Positions 7,344 to 15,183 of a stretch of DNA of 42,069 nt are shown here, piece by piece; the first letter of the stretch is position 1; each line of letters starts with the position of its first letter. This DNA comes from Glycomyces harbinensis. Its GTDB lineage: Bacteria > Actinomycetota > Actinomycetes > Mycobacteriales > Micromonosporaceae. The notes below the pieces were generated by a model, which made no database searches, was not told the DNA's origin, and worked only from the letters and a program-made list of their open reading frames with translations. The stretch lies in NCBI RefSeq assembly GCF_900101745.1, contig NZ_FNAD01000028.1:1-42069 (forward strand), given 5' to 3'. The position numbers were made by a program, and so were the translations under genes.

Positions 7344-8213
7344 CTAGGCGGCGCTGCCGCGGAGGATCCGGTAGACGGGGACGGGAGACCCGGTCTTTTC
7401 GCTGGCTTCCAGTGCGCGCTGGTAGAAGCCTTGGATGGTGCGGGTGAGGGTGGCGTCGACGCCGACTTCCTCGGCCGCGTCGATGACGTGCTGGGCGCCG
7501 GCGTGCATCATCTTGAAGTTCGCGACGTCGCCCCAGCCGCCCTGCTTCGCGGCGGCCCCGAAGTAGAGGGTGAAGTCCCGGTAGCCGTCGGCGGTCTGGC
7601 TGGCGAGCTCGATGTACTTGTCGACGTCCGCTCCCGCGCCGTCGATGATGGCCACGGCCTGTTCGAGCGCGTTCAGGAACGCGTGGAACTGGGCGAGTCC
7701 GGCCTGGTAGTAGAGCTGGGCCATGCCGTAGTCGGCGCCGAGGTACTCCAGTCCGGGGACGAGGACTTCCAGGAGGGCGCGGTGCGCTTCGTAGAGGTTC
7801 TCGGGGCCGCTGACGTAGAGGCGCGAGGTGGCGTGCTTGAGGTCGTCGCTCTGGGTCATGTAGGCGCCGGTGAGGAAGGCGCCGCCGCGTTCGGCGACCC
7901 ATTCGGCGCCCTTGCGGGCCTTCTCCGGGGAGTCCGAGGAGAGGTTGACGACGGTCTTGCCGGTGAGGTCGGCCTGCTCGAGGACGCCGTACATGGCGCC
8001 GTAGTCGATGAGCGAGAGCAGGACGGTGTCGTTCGCGGCGACGGCCTCGGCGGCGGTGTCGGCGGGTTCGGCGCCGAGTTCGGCGATGGCGTCGAGTTTG
8101 GGGCGGGTGCGGTTCCAGACGGTGACGTCGTAGCCGGCGTCGAGGAGGACCTTGACGGTGGCGCGGCCCATCGGGCCGAGGCCGATCACGGTGACGGATC
8201 TTTTGTCGGACAT
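7344..8213 (-). CDS. Imine-reductase-like NADP-dependent dehydrogenase, paralogue 1 of 4 (first gene of operon)
   Basis: A 289-aa protein with VIGLGPMGRATVK and VWNRT, so an NADPH-binding Rossmann domain, then the all-helical C-terminal domain that forms the active site across the dimer. The central helix reads GMAQLYYQAGLAQFHAFL. It resembles paralogue 2 throughout, including NLSSDSPEKARKGAEW and the C-terminal YQRALEASEKTGSPVPVYRILRG stretch, whose beginning also occurs in paralogue 2. The ATG at 8213 is preferred for its AAGGGG ribosome site; the frame extends to 8291 without support. It is divergent from an HxlR regulator, and the 139-bp gap must hold both promoters. Four such genes in a row suggest sequential or parallel reductions of related substrates. 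Confidence 0.8.
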   Translation of the reverse strand: MSDKRSVTVIGLGPMGRATVKVLLDAGYDVTVWNRTRPKLDAIAELGAEPADTAAEAVAANDTVLLSLIDYGAMYGVLEQADLTGKTVVNLSSDSPEKARKGAEWVAERGGAFLTGAYMTQSDDLKHATSRLYVSGPENLYEAHRALLEVLVPGLEYLGADYGMAQLYYQAGLAQFHAFLNALEQAVAIIDGAGADVDKYIELASQTADGYRDFTLYFGAAAKQGGWGDVANFKMMHAGAQHVIDAAEEVGVDATLTRTIQGFYQRALEASEKTGSPVPVYRILRGSAA

Positions 8214-8352
8214 GTTGCGCCCCTTAGGGAGTGAAGGTTTCTCGGTCTCGCTGACGAGATCCATGTTCGCCGGGCCGGATAGGCTCTGCAAGACCGCACC
8301 TTCGGGTGGGGCTACTTACGTCGAGGTTCGAAATATGGCCGGGAGGGGTCCG

Positions 8353-8706
8353 ATGCAGGCAGCGAGTGACACAGATCAAACGTGCGGCATGTCGATCGCG
8401 ATCGATGTCGTCGGCGGCAAGTGGAAGATGCACCTGATGTGGGTGCTGGCCGAGGGTCCGGTCCGGTTCGGGCAGATCCGGCGCAAGCTCGACGGGGTGA
8501 GCGAGAAGGTGCTCGCGGAGAACCTCAGGCAGTTGGAGGCGAGCGGGATCGCGCATCGCGAGATGTACGCGGAGGTGCCGCCGCGCGTGGAGTACTCGCT
8601 GACGCCGCTGGGGCGGTCGCTGAACGACGCGCTGGCGCCGCTGGAGGTCTGGGGAGACGAGAACCGCGACGCCTTGGCGCCGCGGTCCGGTGTCGCCGCC
8701 TGCTAG
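8353..8706 (+). CDS. HxlR-family transcriptional regulator
   Basis: A 117-aa winged-helix regulator of the HxlR/YodB type. The family signature is clear: TCGMSIAIDVVGGKWKMHLMWVL near the N-terminus, FGQIRRKLDGVSEKVLAENLRQLEASGI as the recognition region, then PPRVEYSLTPLGRSL for the wing. The Cys of TCGMS sits at the position used for thiol-based sensing of quinones, aldehydes or oxidants in several HxlR members. The ATG at 8353 has GGGAGGGG upstream; an in-frame ATG at 8335 is less likely because that ribosome site would fall inside the gene. It probably represses the divergent four-gene imine-reductase-like operon and itself. Confidence 0.87.
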   Translation: MQAASDTDQTCGMSIAIDVVGGKWKMHLMWVLAEGPVRFGQIRRKLDGVSEKVLAENLRQLEASGIAHREMYAEVPPRVEYSLTPLGRSLNDALAPLEVWGDENRDALAPRSGVAAC

Positions 8707-8713
8707 CGGCTCG

Positions 8714-9253
8714 TCACATCGGGGGCGCCTCGCGGCGGCGGTATTCGCGGCCGCCTTCGGTGCGCTCCAGCAGCAGCTCGTCGATCATGTCGCGGCGCAG
8801 TTGGAGCGGGTCGTCGTACTCGGTCGCCAGTGCGTCGGTGATCTCGCGTTCGGTGTAGACGCGGTCGAATGCGAAGTGGCGTGCGGCGAGGTCCTTCAGG
8901 AGTGCTACCAGTTTGCGTCGGTTGACGGGTCTGACGCTGATGCGGCCGTTCGAGTAGAGCTGGGCGACTTCGGGGTCGGTGCCGGGAGGCGCGTCGGGCC
9001 GTTCGGCGCGGGCGGCCGCGGCGGCGTCGCGGAAGGCCTGCGGTGCGGCGCGGACCCTGCCGTCCTCGCGGATGACCAGGCCGGCTTCGAACAGGCGCAT
9101 GAGGGCGCGTTCGGCGCGCGGGTGGCGGGCGTTCAGTTCGGCGACGGTGGCGCCCGTGTCGGTGAGGACGATCTCGGCGAAGACGCGGAGGCGTTCGGGG
9201 TCGGCGAGGGCCTTGACGATGATGTGGCTCGGTGATGCGGATTCTGCTGGCAT
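8714..9253 (-). CDS. DUF2087 domain protein with N-terminal helix-turn-helix
   Basis: A 179-aa protein. Residues 8-75 look like an ArsR-type winged helix (IVKALADPERLRVFAEIVLTD). Residues ~110-170 match DUF2087: KLVALLKDLAARHFAFDRVYTEREITDAL, then a DDPLQLRRDMIDELLLER stretch ending in EYRR. DUF2087 proteins are usually fused to, or encoded beside, transcription regulators, so a regulatory role is likely, but no ligand or target is known. It is convergent with the HxlR gene (7-bp gap) and reads toward it. The ATG at 9253 was chosen as the first in frame. Confidence 0.75.
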   Translation of the reverse strand: MPAESASPSHIIVKALADPERLRVFAEIVLTDTGATVAELNARHPRAERALMRLFEAGLVIREDGRVRAAPQAFRDAAAAARAERPDAPPGTDPEVAQLYSNGRISVRPVNRRKLVALLKDLAARHFAFDRVYTEREITDALATEYDDPLQLRRDMIDELLLERTEGGREYRRREAPPM

Positions 9254-9295
9254 CCGGACAGACTGGTGCAGTCCGCCCGGAGGGTCAACGGGTTT

Positions 9296-9973
9296 TCAGG
9301 CGCTTTCGCCGAGGGTGCGCAGGTAGGCGAGGTCGACGCCGTCGAGCGTGTCGAGGCGCAGGACTTCGAGGTCGGGGGGCAGTTCGACTTCGCTGGGGAT
9401 GGCGAGGGTGACCGCGCCCGAGGCGAGTGCCGAGCTGACGCCGGAGACCGAGTCCTCGAGGACGACCGTGCGCCTGATGTCGACGCCGAGCTTCCCGGCG
9501 GCGACGTGGTAGGGCTCGGGGTGGGGTTTGCGCTGGTCGACCTCGTCGCCGCAGATGGTGATGTCGAAGTTGCCGGGGCCGATCTGGCCGATGATGATCT
9601 CGGCCAGTTCGCGGGGGGTCGAGGTGACGAGGGCGGTGGGCACGCCGGCGGCGCGGGCTTCGAGGAGGAGTTCCCGGGCGCCGGGCTTCCATTCGACGCC
9701 TTCGGCGAAGAGCTCCTTCATGCGCCGGCGCAGCCACAGCCGGCGTGCGGGGGCTTCGCTGAGCGGGCGGCCGAGGCTTTCGAGGAGCATGAGGACCGAG
9801 GCGTCCTCGTTGGTGCCGACCATGCGGGCACGGACGAGCGGGTCGAGTCTGCCGCCGAGGAGTTCGGCGAGTTCTTCGATGCCGGTGTCCCAGACCCGCT
9901 CCGAGTCGACGAGGGTCCCGTCCATGTCGAAGAGCACGGCTTGCGGGAACGTGGCTTTCGGTAGGTCGGTCAC
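9296..9973 (-). CDS. HAD-superfamily phosphatase/phosphoglucomutase-like hydrolase
   Basis: A 225-aa HAD hydrolase with a helical cap inserted after motif I (beta-phosphoglucomutase/phosphoglycolate phosphatase class). Motif I is VLFDMDGTLVDS at residues 13-24 (nucleophile and acid Asp). Motif II is the ALVTSTPREL stretch. Motif III/IV is KPHPEPYHVAAGKLG followed by VVLEDSVSGVSSAL, carrying the metal-binding acids. All catalytic motifs are intact. It starts with GTG at 9973. It is 42 bp from the DUF2087 gene start, on the same strand and upstream of it, so the two could be cotranscribed. Substrate specificity cannot be read from sequence. Confidence 0.85.
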   Translation of the reverse strand: MTDLPKATFPQAVLFDMDGTLVDSERVWDTGIEELAELLGGRLDPLVRARMVGTNEDASVLMLLESLGRPLSEAPARRLWLRRRMKELFAEGVEWKPGARELLLEARAAGVPTALVTSTPRELAEIIIGQIGPGNFDITICGDEVDQRKPHPEPYHVAAGKLGVDIRRTVVLEDSVSGVSSALASGAVTLAIPSEVELPPDLEVLRLDTLDGVDLAYLRTLGESA

Positions 9974-10078
9974 GGGTTCAACAGTACGGGCGTCGCGGTT
10001 GCCGGGGCCCGGTTCGAGGGCCGACCGCGAAGCAGCTCACAGGGTGCGACAGCCCACGGCGGGGTCCGTCGGGTGGGG

Positions 10079-10636
10079 TCAGGCGAGTCCGGCGCGGTGG
10101 TGGCGGCGGCACAGGACGGTGTAGGAGTCCATGTCGCCGACTTCGACGAGGTCGCCGGAGAAGACCATGACGCCGTCGCGCAGGCGAGCGTTGTGGGTGC
10201 CGCGCTCGCCGCACCAGCAGTTGACGCGCACGGGGAGCTCTTCGACGCGGTCGGCGAGTTCGATGAGGCGCTGCGCGGCGGGGAAGAGGCGGCCGAGGAA
10301 GTCGGTCTTGAGGCCGAAGGCGTACACGTCGAGGTCGAGGCCGTCGACGGCGTCGGCGAGGTGGTTGATCTGCTTGGGGGCTTCGAGGAACTGGACTTCG
10401 TCGACGATCACGTACGGGGGCCGGATCTCGGCGAGGTCGTCGTAGATGTCGAAGCCGGGCTTGACCTCTTTGCCTTCGTGGCTGAGCCCGAGGCGGCTGG
10501 AGACGACGCCTTCGCCGCCGCGGTCCAGCGAGGTGTAGACGACGCCCTTGCCGCCGAGCGAGTGGTGGTACTGGAGGGCGAGGGTGGACTTCCCGGCGTC
10601 CATGACGCCGAGATAGGCGACGAGTTCGTGCGACAT
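10079..10636 (-). CDS. tdk: Thymidine kinase (type II)
   Basis: A 185-aa type II thymidine kinase, salvaging thymidine to dTMP with ATP. The P-loop GVMDAGKST is near residue 10, the lid/Walker B region reads YVIVDEVQFL, and the substrate loop is YAFGLKTDFLG. The C-terminal zinc knuckle is unusual in spacing: CWCGERGTHNAR and LCRRHH give a C-x-C rather than the common C-x-x-C. The ATG at 10636 (MSHELVAYLG) fits the family start; the frame is open to 10717 but enters the metH terminator. It lies downstream of metH, separated by that hairpin, so it is probably a separate unit. Confidence 0.9.
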   Translation of the reverse strand: MSHELVAYLGVMDAGKSTLALQYHHSLGGKGVVYTSLDRGGEGVVSSRLGLSHEGKEVKPGFDIYDDLAEIRPPYVIVDEVQFLEAPKQINHLADAVDGLDLDVYAFGLKTDFLGRLFPAAQRLIELADRVEELPVRVNCWCGERGTHNARLRDGVMVFSGDLVEVGDMDSYTVLCRRHHRAGLA

Positions 10637-10687
10637 GGCCCTATGGTGCCGGTCGGGCGGAGCCCGGGTGAACGCGGTTCCCGGCGC

Positions 10688-10718
10688 GGTGCCCGGTGCC
10701 ATTGAGGCGCCGGGCACC
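10688..10718 (-). terminator. Terminator downstream of metH
   Basis: A 13-bp stem, GGTGCCCGGTGCC with GGCGCCGGGCACC, with one G-T pair and a 5-nt loop. It begins 9 bp past the metH stop in the direction of transcription. Confidence 0.7.
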
Positions 10719-10726
10719 TTCCGGGG

Positions 10727-13700
10727 TCACTTGGCGTTGAAGTAGCTCGCCTCGGGGTGGTGGAGGACGATCGCGTCGGTGGACTGCTCCGGGTGGAGCT
10801 GGTCCCCTTCGGACAGTTCCACGCCGATGCGGTCGGCGCCCAGGAGGTCGACGAGGGTCGCGCGGTCGGCCAGCTCGGGGCAGGCCGGGTAGCCGAAGGA
10901 GTACCGGCAGCCGCGGAAGTCGACGTCGAGGAGGCCCTTGAGGTCGCCGGGGTCGGCGTCGGCGACGGTGCCGCCGCCGGGCAGGGTCCATTCGCGGCGC
11001 ATGCGGCGGTGCCAGTACTCGGCGAGCGACTCGGTGAGCTGCACGGTGAGCCCGTGGACTTCGAGGTAGTCGCGGTAGGCGTTGGCCTGGAAGAGCTCGT
11101 TGGTGTACTCGGAGACCTTGGAGCCCAACGTGACCAGCTGCATCCCGAGGACGTCGAGCTGCTCGCCGTCCTTGGCGCGGAAGAAGTCGGCGAGGCACAG
11201 GCGGCGGCCCTGGCGCTGGCGCGGGAACGTGAAGCGGGCGCGCTCGGCGTGGCCGTTCTCGTCCAGGACGACGAGGGTGTTGCCCTCGGCGTAGACCGGG
11301 AAGTACGCGTAGGCGATCTTCGCCTCGATGACGTTGTCGGTGGCGAGGCGGTCGAGCCAGTAGCGCAGGCGCGGGCGGCCCTCGGTCTCGACCAGCTCCT
11401 CGTAGGAGGGGCCGTCGCCGCGCGTGGGCTTGAGGCCCCACTGGCCGAGGAAGGTCGCGCGCTCGTCGAGGAGCGCGGCGTACTCGGAGGTCTGGATGCC
11501 CTTGAGGACGCGCGAGCCGTAGAACGGCGGGACCGGGATGTCGACGTCGGTGGCGACGTTGGAGCGCACCGACGTGTCGTCCAGGTCCGGGAGCGTGTCC
11601 GCGACGAGCGTGGCCTGCTTGGCGCGCCGCTGTCGGCGCAGGGCGATCTTCGCGTCCTGCTCGGGGTCGGTGATCGGCGCGCCGGTCTTGCGGGCGGTCA
11701 TGACCTTGTTCATGAGGTCGAGGCCCTCGAAGGCGTCGCGCGCGTAGTGGACCTGGCCGCCTTCGAACATCTCGCGCAGGTCGTCCTCGACGTAGGCGCG
11801 GGTGAGCGCGGCGCCGCCGAGGAGGACGGGCCAGCGCCGGTGGAGGCTGCGGGCCATCATCTCGGCGAGGTTGTCCTTCATGATCACCGTGGACTTGACG
11901 AGCAGGCCGCTCATCCCGATGACGTCGGCCTTGTGCTCTTCGGCGGCGTCGAGGATCGCGTTGATGGGCTGCTTGATGCCGAGGTTGACGACGGTGTAGC
12001 CGTTGTTGGACAGGATGATGTCGACGAGGTTCTTGCCGATGTCGTGGACGTCGCCGCGGACGGTGGCCAGGACGATGGTGCCCTTGTCGGAGGAGTCGGC
12101 CTTGTCCATGTGGGGTTCGAGGTGGGCGACGGCGAACTTCATGGCCTCGGCGGACTGGAGGACGAACGGCAGCTGCATCTGGCCGGAGCCGAAGCGGTCG
12201 CCGACGACCTTCATGCCTTCGAGGAGGTGGTCGTTGATGATGTCGAGGGGGCGCTTGCCGTCCGCGAGCGCCTCGTCGAGGTCGGTGTCCATGCCGTTCT
12301 TGTCGCCGTCGATGATGCGCTGGGCGAGGCGTTCGCCGAGCGGGAGGGCGGCGAGGGCTTCGGCGCGGGCCTCCTTGGTGCCGGCGAGGCTGACGCCGTC
12401 GAAGATCTCGATGAGCTTCTGGAGCGGGTCGTAGTCCTCGGCGCGGCGGTCGTAGACCATGTCGAGGGCGACCTTCTTGTGCTCCTCGGGGATCGAGGCC
12501 ATCGGCAGGATCTTGGAGGAGTGGACGATCGCGCTGGTGAGCCCGGCCTCGACGCATTCGTGGAGGAACACGGAGTTGAGGACCTGGCGGGCGGCGGGGT
12601 TGAGGCCGAAGGAGATGTTGGAGACGCCGAGCGTGAAGTTGACGCCGGGGTAGAGCCGGGCGATCTCGCGGATCGCGGCGATGGTCTCGATGCCGTCGCG
12701 GCGGGTCTCCTCCTGGCCGGTGGAGATGGGGAAGGTGAGGGCGTCGACGAAGATGTCCTCGATCTTCATGCCCCAGGCGCCGGTGAGGTCGTCGATGAGG
12801 CGGGCGGCGACGCGGACCTTCCAGTCGCGGTCGCGGGCCTGGCCCTCCTCGTCGATGCACAGGGCGACGACGCCCGCGCCGTGTTCGGCGACGAGCGGCA
12901 TGATCCGCCGGTAGCGGGAGCCCGGGCCGTCGCCGTCCTCGAAGTTGACGGAGTTGACGACGCATTTGCCGCCGAGGGCGTCGAGGCCGGCTTCGACCAC
13001 GTTCGGCTCGGTGGAGTCGAGCATGATCGGCAGGGTCGAGGCGGTGGCGAAGCGGGAGGCGAGGACGCGCATGTCCTCGGCGCCGTCGCGGCCGACGTAG
13101 TCGACGCACAGGTCGAGCAGGTGGGAGCCGCCGCCGGCCTGCTCGCGGGCGATCTCGACGCAGCGGTCGTAGTCGGCGGCGAGCATGGCGTCGCGGAAGG
13201 CCCTGGAGCCGTTGGCGTTGGTGCGCTCGCCGACGTTGAGGATCGACACGTCCTGGTCGTAGGGCACGTGGTGGTAGGAGGAGGAGACGCCCGGTTCGCG
13301 CACGACGGTGCGCTCCTTGGGGGCGATGATGTTCTCGGGGGCGCCGCCGAGGCGGGCGCGGACGGCGCGGATGTGGTCGGGGGTGGTGCCGCAGCAGCCG
13401 CCGACGAGGCTGACGCCGAAGTTCTTGACGAACTCCTCGTGGGCGTCGGCGAGCTCTTCGGGGGTGAGCGGGTAGACCGCGCCGTTGGGGCCGAGCGTGG
13501 GCAGTCCGGCGTTGGGCATGACCGAGATCGGGACGGGCGAGTGGCGCGAGAGGTAGCGCAGGTGCTCGCTCATCTCGGCCGGGCCGGTGGCGCAGTTGAG
13601 GCCGATGAGGTCGATGCCGAGGGACGCGAGGCTGGTGAGGGCCGCGCCGATCTCGCCGCCGACGAGCATGGTGCCGGTGGTCTCGACGGTGACCTGGGCG

Positions 13701-14266
13701 ATGATCGGGATGTTCGTGCCGAGTTCGGCGTTGGCGCGTTTGGCGCCGATGACGGCGGCCTTGGCCTGGAGGAGGTCCTGGGCGGTCTCGACCAGGAGCG
13801 CGTCGGCGCCGCCTTCGATGAGGCCGGCGGAGCACTCCTGGTAGTAGTCGCGCAGGAGCCCGAAGGGCGCGTGGCCGAGGGTGGGCAGGCGGGTGCCGCC
13901 GCCCATGGAGCCGAGCACGAAGCGCGGCCACTCGGGGGTCGCGTACTCGTCGGCCTTCCGGCGGGCGAGGCTCGCGGCGGCGCGCGCGAGCTCGCGGGCG
14001 CGGTCCTCGATGCCGTATTCGACCAGGCCGCCGTAGTTGGCGTTGAAGCTGTTGGTCTCGACGCAGTCGGCCCCGGCCGCGAGGTAGGCGTCGTGGATGC
14101 CCAGGACGATGTCGGGGCGGGTCAGGCAGAGGATGTCGGAGAGGCCCTCGTGGCCGTCGTAGTCCTCCATGGTCGGGTCGAAGGTCTGGAGCATCGTGCC
14201 CATGCCCCCGTCGGCGATCACGACGCGGCGGCTCAGGACATCGAGGAAAAGACTCTTCGCAGACAC
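10727..14266 (-). CDS. metH: Cobalamin-dependent methionine synthase
   Basis: A 1179-aa methionine synthase, which transfers the methyl group of 5-methyl-THF to homocysteine via cob(I)alamin. All four modules are present in order: the homocysteine-binding barrel (ADGGMGTML at the start, zinc cysteines in GLNCATGP and GGCCGTTP); the folate-binding barrel (ILNVGERTNANGSRAF, then MLDSTEP); the cobalamin cap and Rossmann domain with DVHDIGKN as the DxHxxG that ligates cobalt; and the reactivation domain with RYSFGYPACP for AdoMet. The GTG at 14266 (VSAKSLFLDVLSRR) matches the usual N-terminus. No Shine-Dalgarno precedes it, but TACCCT lies 7 bp upstream, so a leaderless mRNA is possible. I see no cobalamin riboswitch upstream. 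Other B12 users in the window are KamDE. Confidence 0.96.
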   Translation of the reverse strand: MSAKSLFLDVLSRRVVIADGGMGTMLQTFDPTMEDYDGHEGLSDILCLTRPDIVLGIHDAYLAAGADCVETNSFNANYGGLVEYGIEDRARELARAAASLARRKADEYATPEWPRFVLGSMGGGTRLPTLGHAPFGLLRDYYQECSAGLIEGGADALLVETAQDLLQAKAAVIGAKRANAELGTNIPIIAQVTVETTGTMLVGGEIGAALTSLASLGIDLIGLNCATGPAEMSEHLRYLSRHSPVPISVMPNAGLPTLGPNGAVYPLTPEELADAHEEFVKNFGVSLVGGCCGTTPDHIRAVRARLGGAPENIIAPKERTVVREPGVSSSYHHVPYDQDVSILNVGERTNANGSRAFRDAMLAADYDRCVEIAREQAGGGSHLLDLCVDYVGRDGAEDMRVLASRFATASTLPIMLDSTEPNVVEAGLDALGGKCVVNSVNFEDGDGPGSRYRRIMPLVAEHGAGVVALCIDEEGQARDRDWKVRVAARLIDDLTGAWGMKIEDIFVDALTFPISTGQEETRRDGIETIAAIREIARLYPGVNFTLGVSNISFGLNPAARQVLNSVFLHECVEAGLTSAIVHSSKILPMASIPEEHKKVALDMVYDRRAEDYDPLQKLIEIFDGVSLAGTKEARAEALAALPLGERLAQRIIDGDKNGMDTDLDEALADGKRPLDIINDHLLEGMKVVGDRFGSGQMQLPFVLQSAEAMKFAVAHLEPHMDKADSSDKGTIVLATVRGDVHDIGKNLVDIILSNNGYTVVNLGIKQPINAILDAAEEHKADVIGMSGLLVKSTVIMKDNLAEMMARSLHRRWPVLLGGAALTRAYVEDDLREMFEGGQVHYARDAFEGLDLMNKVMTARKTGAPITDPEQDAKIALRRQRRAKQATLVADTLPDLDDTSVRSNVATDVDIPVPPFYGSRVLKGIQTSEYAALLDERATFLGQWGLKPTRGDGPSYEELVETEGRPRLRYWLDRLATDNVIEAKIAYAYFPVYAEGNTLVVLDENGHAERARFTFPRQRQGRRLCLADFFRAKDGEQLDVLGMQLVTLGSKVSEYTNELFQANAYRDYLEVHGLTVQLTESLAEYWHRRMRREWTLPGGGTVADADPGDLKGLLDVDFRGCRYSFGYPACPELADRATLVDLLGADRIGVELSEGDQLHPEQSTDAIVLHHPEASYFNAK

Positions 14267-14359
14267 GCGGTCAAGGGTACTGGCGAGTGCCGCGAAGTGG
14301 GAAGTCCGTTTCACTGGATGGGCACTGTGTCGGATGAAGATCACACGCGCACGAATAGG

Positions 14360-14518
14360 ATGAGCGGTATGGAACTGCTCCTCGTCCCGATCGGGCTCAC
14401 CGCTCTCGCCCTCTACCTCCTGTACTGGACCGTCCGCTACGCGGTGCGGCACGCGCTCGCCGACGCCGATGAGCGGCGCTCGAACTCCCGGTCCGACGGG
14501 CGTAGCATCGGGTCGTAA
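14360..14518 (+). CDS. Small single-pass membrane protein, 52 aa
   Basis: A short open frame from ATG at 14360 (or 14369) to TAA at 14516. The N-terminal half, ELLLVPIGLTALALYLLYWTV, is one hydrophobic membrane segment. It is followed by a positively charged RYAVRHAL and a hydrophilic tail rich in Ser, Arg and Asp, which predicts N-out/C-in topology. It is divergent from metH and 26 bp upstream of a PPOX flavoprotein gene on the same strand, so it may share that promoter. AGGA just upstream could serve as the ribosome site. I do not recognise the family. Support is the clean membrane segment and the placement; it could still be a chance frame. Confidence 0.5.
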   Translation: MSGMELLLVPIGLTALALYLLYWTVRYAVRHALADADERRSNSRSDGRSIGS

Positions 14519-14544
14519 CGGCCGTCTCTCCCGAAGGGGCCCTC

Positions 14545-15183
14545 ATGGACACAGTCGACAACCGCTTGTGGACCGAAGTCACCGATCCCGCGAAGCTGCG
14601 GGAGATCGTCGGCGAGGTGATGCCGCAGGCCGCGACCAAGGAGCGGGCGACGCTCCACGAGCACGACCGGGCCTGGCTGGCCGCCTCCCCCTACTGCGTC
14701 GTCGCGACCTCGGACGCCGACGGCAACTGCGACGCCTCCCCCAAGGGCGACCCGGCCGGGAAGCTCATCCACGTCCTCGACGACGCGACCGTGGCGATTC
14801 CCGAGCGCAAGGGCAACCACCGCGTCGACGGCTACCACAACGTGCTGGCCAACCCCCATGTCGGACTGCTGTCGCTGCTCCCGGGCCGCCGCGAGACGCT
14901 GCGGATCAACGGCCGCGCGCGCATCGTCGCCGACGCGCCGTTCTTCGAGGACATGATCGTCAAGGGCCACAAGCCCGTGCTGGCGCTGGTGGTCGAGATC
15001 GAGACGATCTTCTTCCACTGCGGCAAGGCGTCCATGCGCTCGGGGATCTGGAAGCCCGAGACATGGACGCCCGACGTCCTGCCGACGCACGCGCGCATGG
15101 TCAAGGACACGCAGGTGGTCGACCAGACCCTCGAGGAGCTGGTCGACAAGTACGGGCCCAAGTACGAGGCGGGCCTGTACTAG
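14545..15183 (+). CDS. PPOX-type FMN-binding flavoprotein (MSMEG_1061-like family)
   Basis: A 212-aa split-barrel flavoprotein of the pyridoxamine 5'-phosphate oxidase superfamily. Its hallmarks are ATSDADGNCDASPKGD (residues 52-67, the FMN-binding strand-loop), IPERKGNHRVDGYHN and NPHVGLLSLLPGRRETLRINGRARIV. The C-terminal HCGKASMRSGIWKP resembles the MSMEG_1061-type subfamily, whose members bind FMN or F420 and lack an assigned reaction. It is not PdxH: the PLP-binding C-terminal motif is not seen. The stop overlaps the stop of the convergent phenylalanine hydroxylase gene by 4 bp, leaving no room for a separate terminator. Confidence 0.82.
   Translation: MDTVDNRLWTEVTDPAKLREIVGEVMPQAATKERATLHEHDRAWLAASPYCVVATSDADGNCDASPKGDPAGKLIHVLDDATVAIPERKGNHRVDGYHNVLANPHVGLLSLLPGRRETLRINGRARIVADAPFFEDMIVKGHKPVLALVVEIETIFFHCGKASMRSGIWKPETWTPDVLPTHARMVKDTQVVDQTLEELVDKYGPKYEAGLY

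Noticed and set aside
14267..14359. Cobalamin riboswitch upstream of metH
   Set aside because: The gap to the divergent small gene is too short and lacks a recognisable B12-box-like sequence. metH looks leaderless instead.
10757..14518. A 1253-codon open frame on the plus strand opposite metH (and a 1096-codon frame in another minus-strand frame)
   Set aside because: Its composition is the low-complexity Val/Gly/Asp/Glu-rich mirror of a high-GC gene. metH fills the other strand with full domain conservation. Only the last 52 codons, beyond metH, are kept as a separate small gene.
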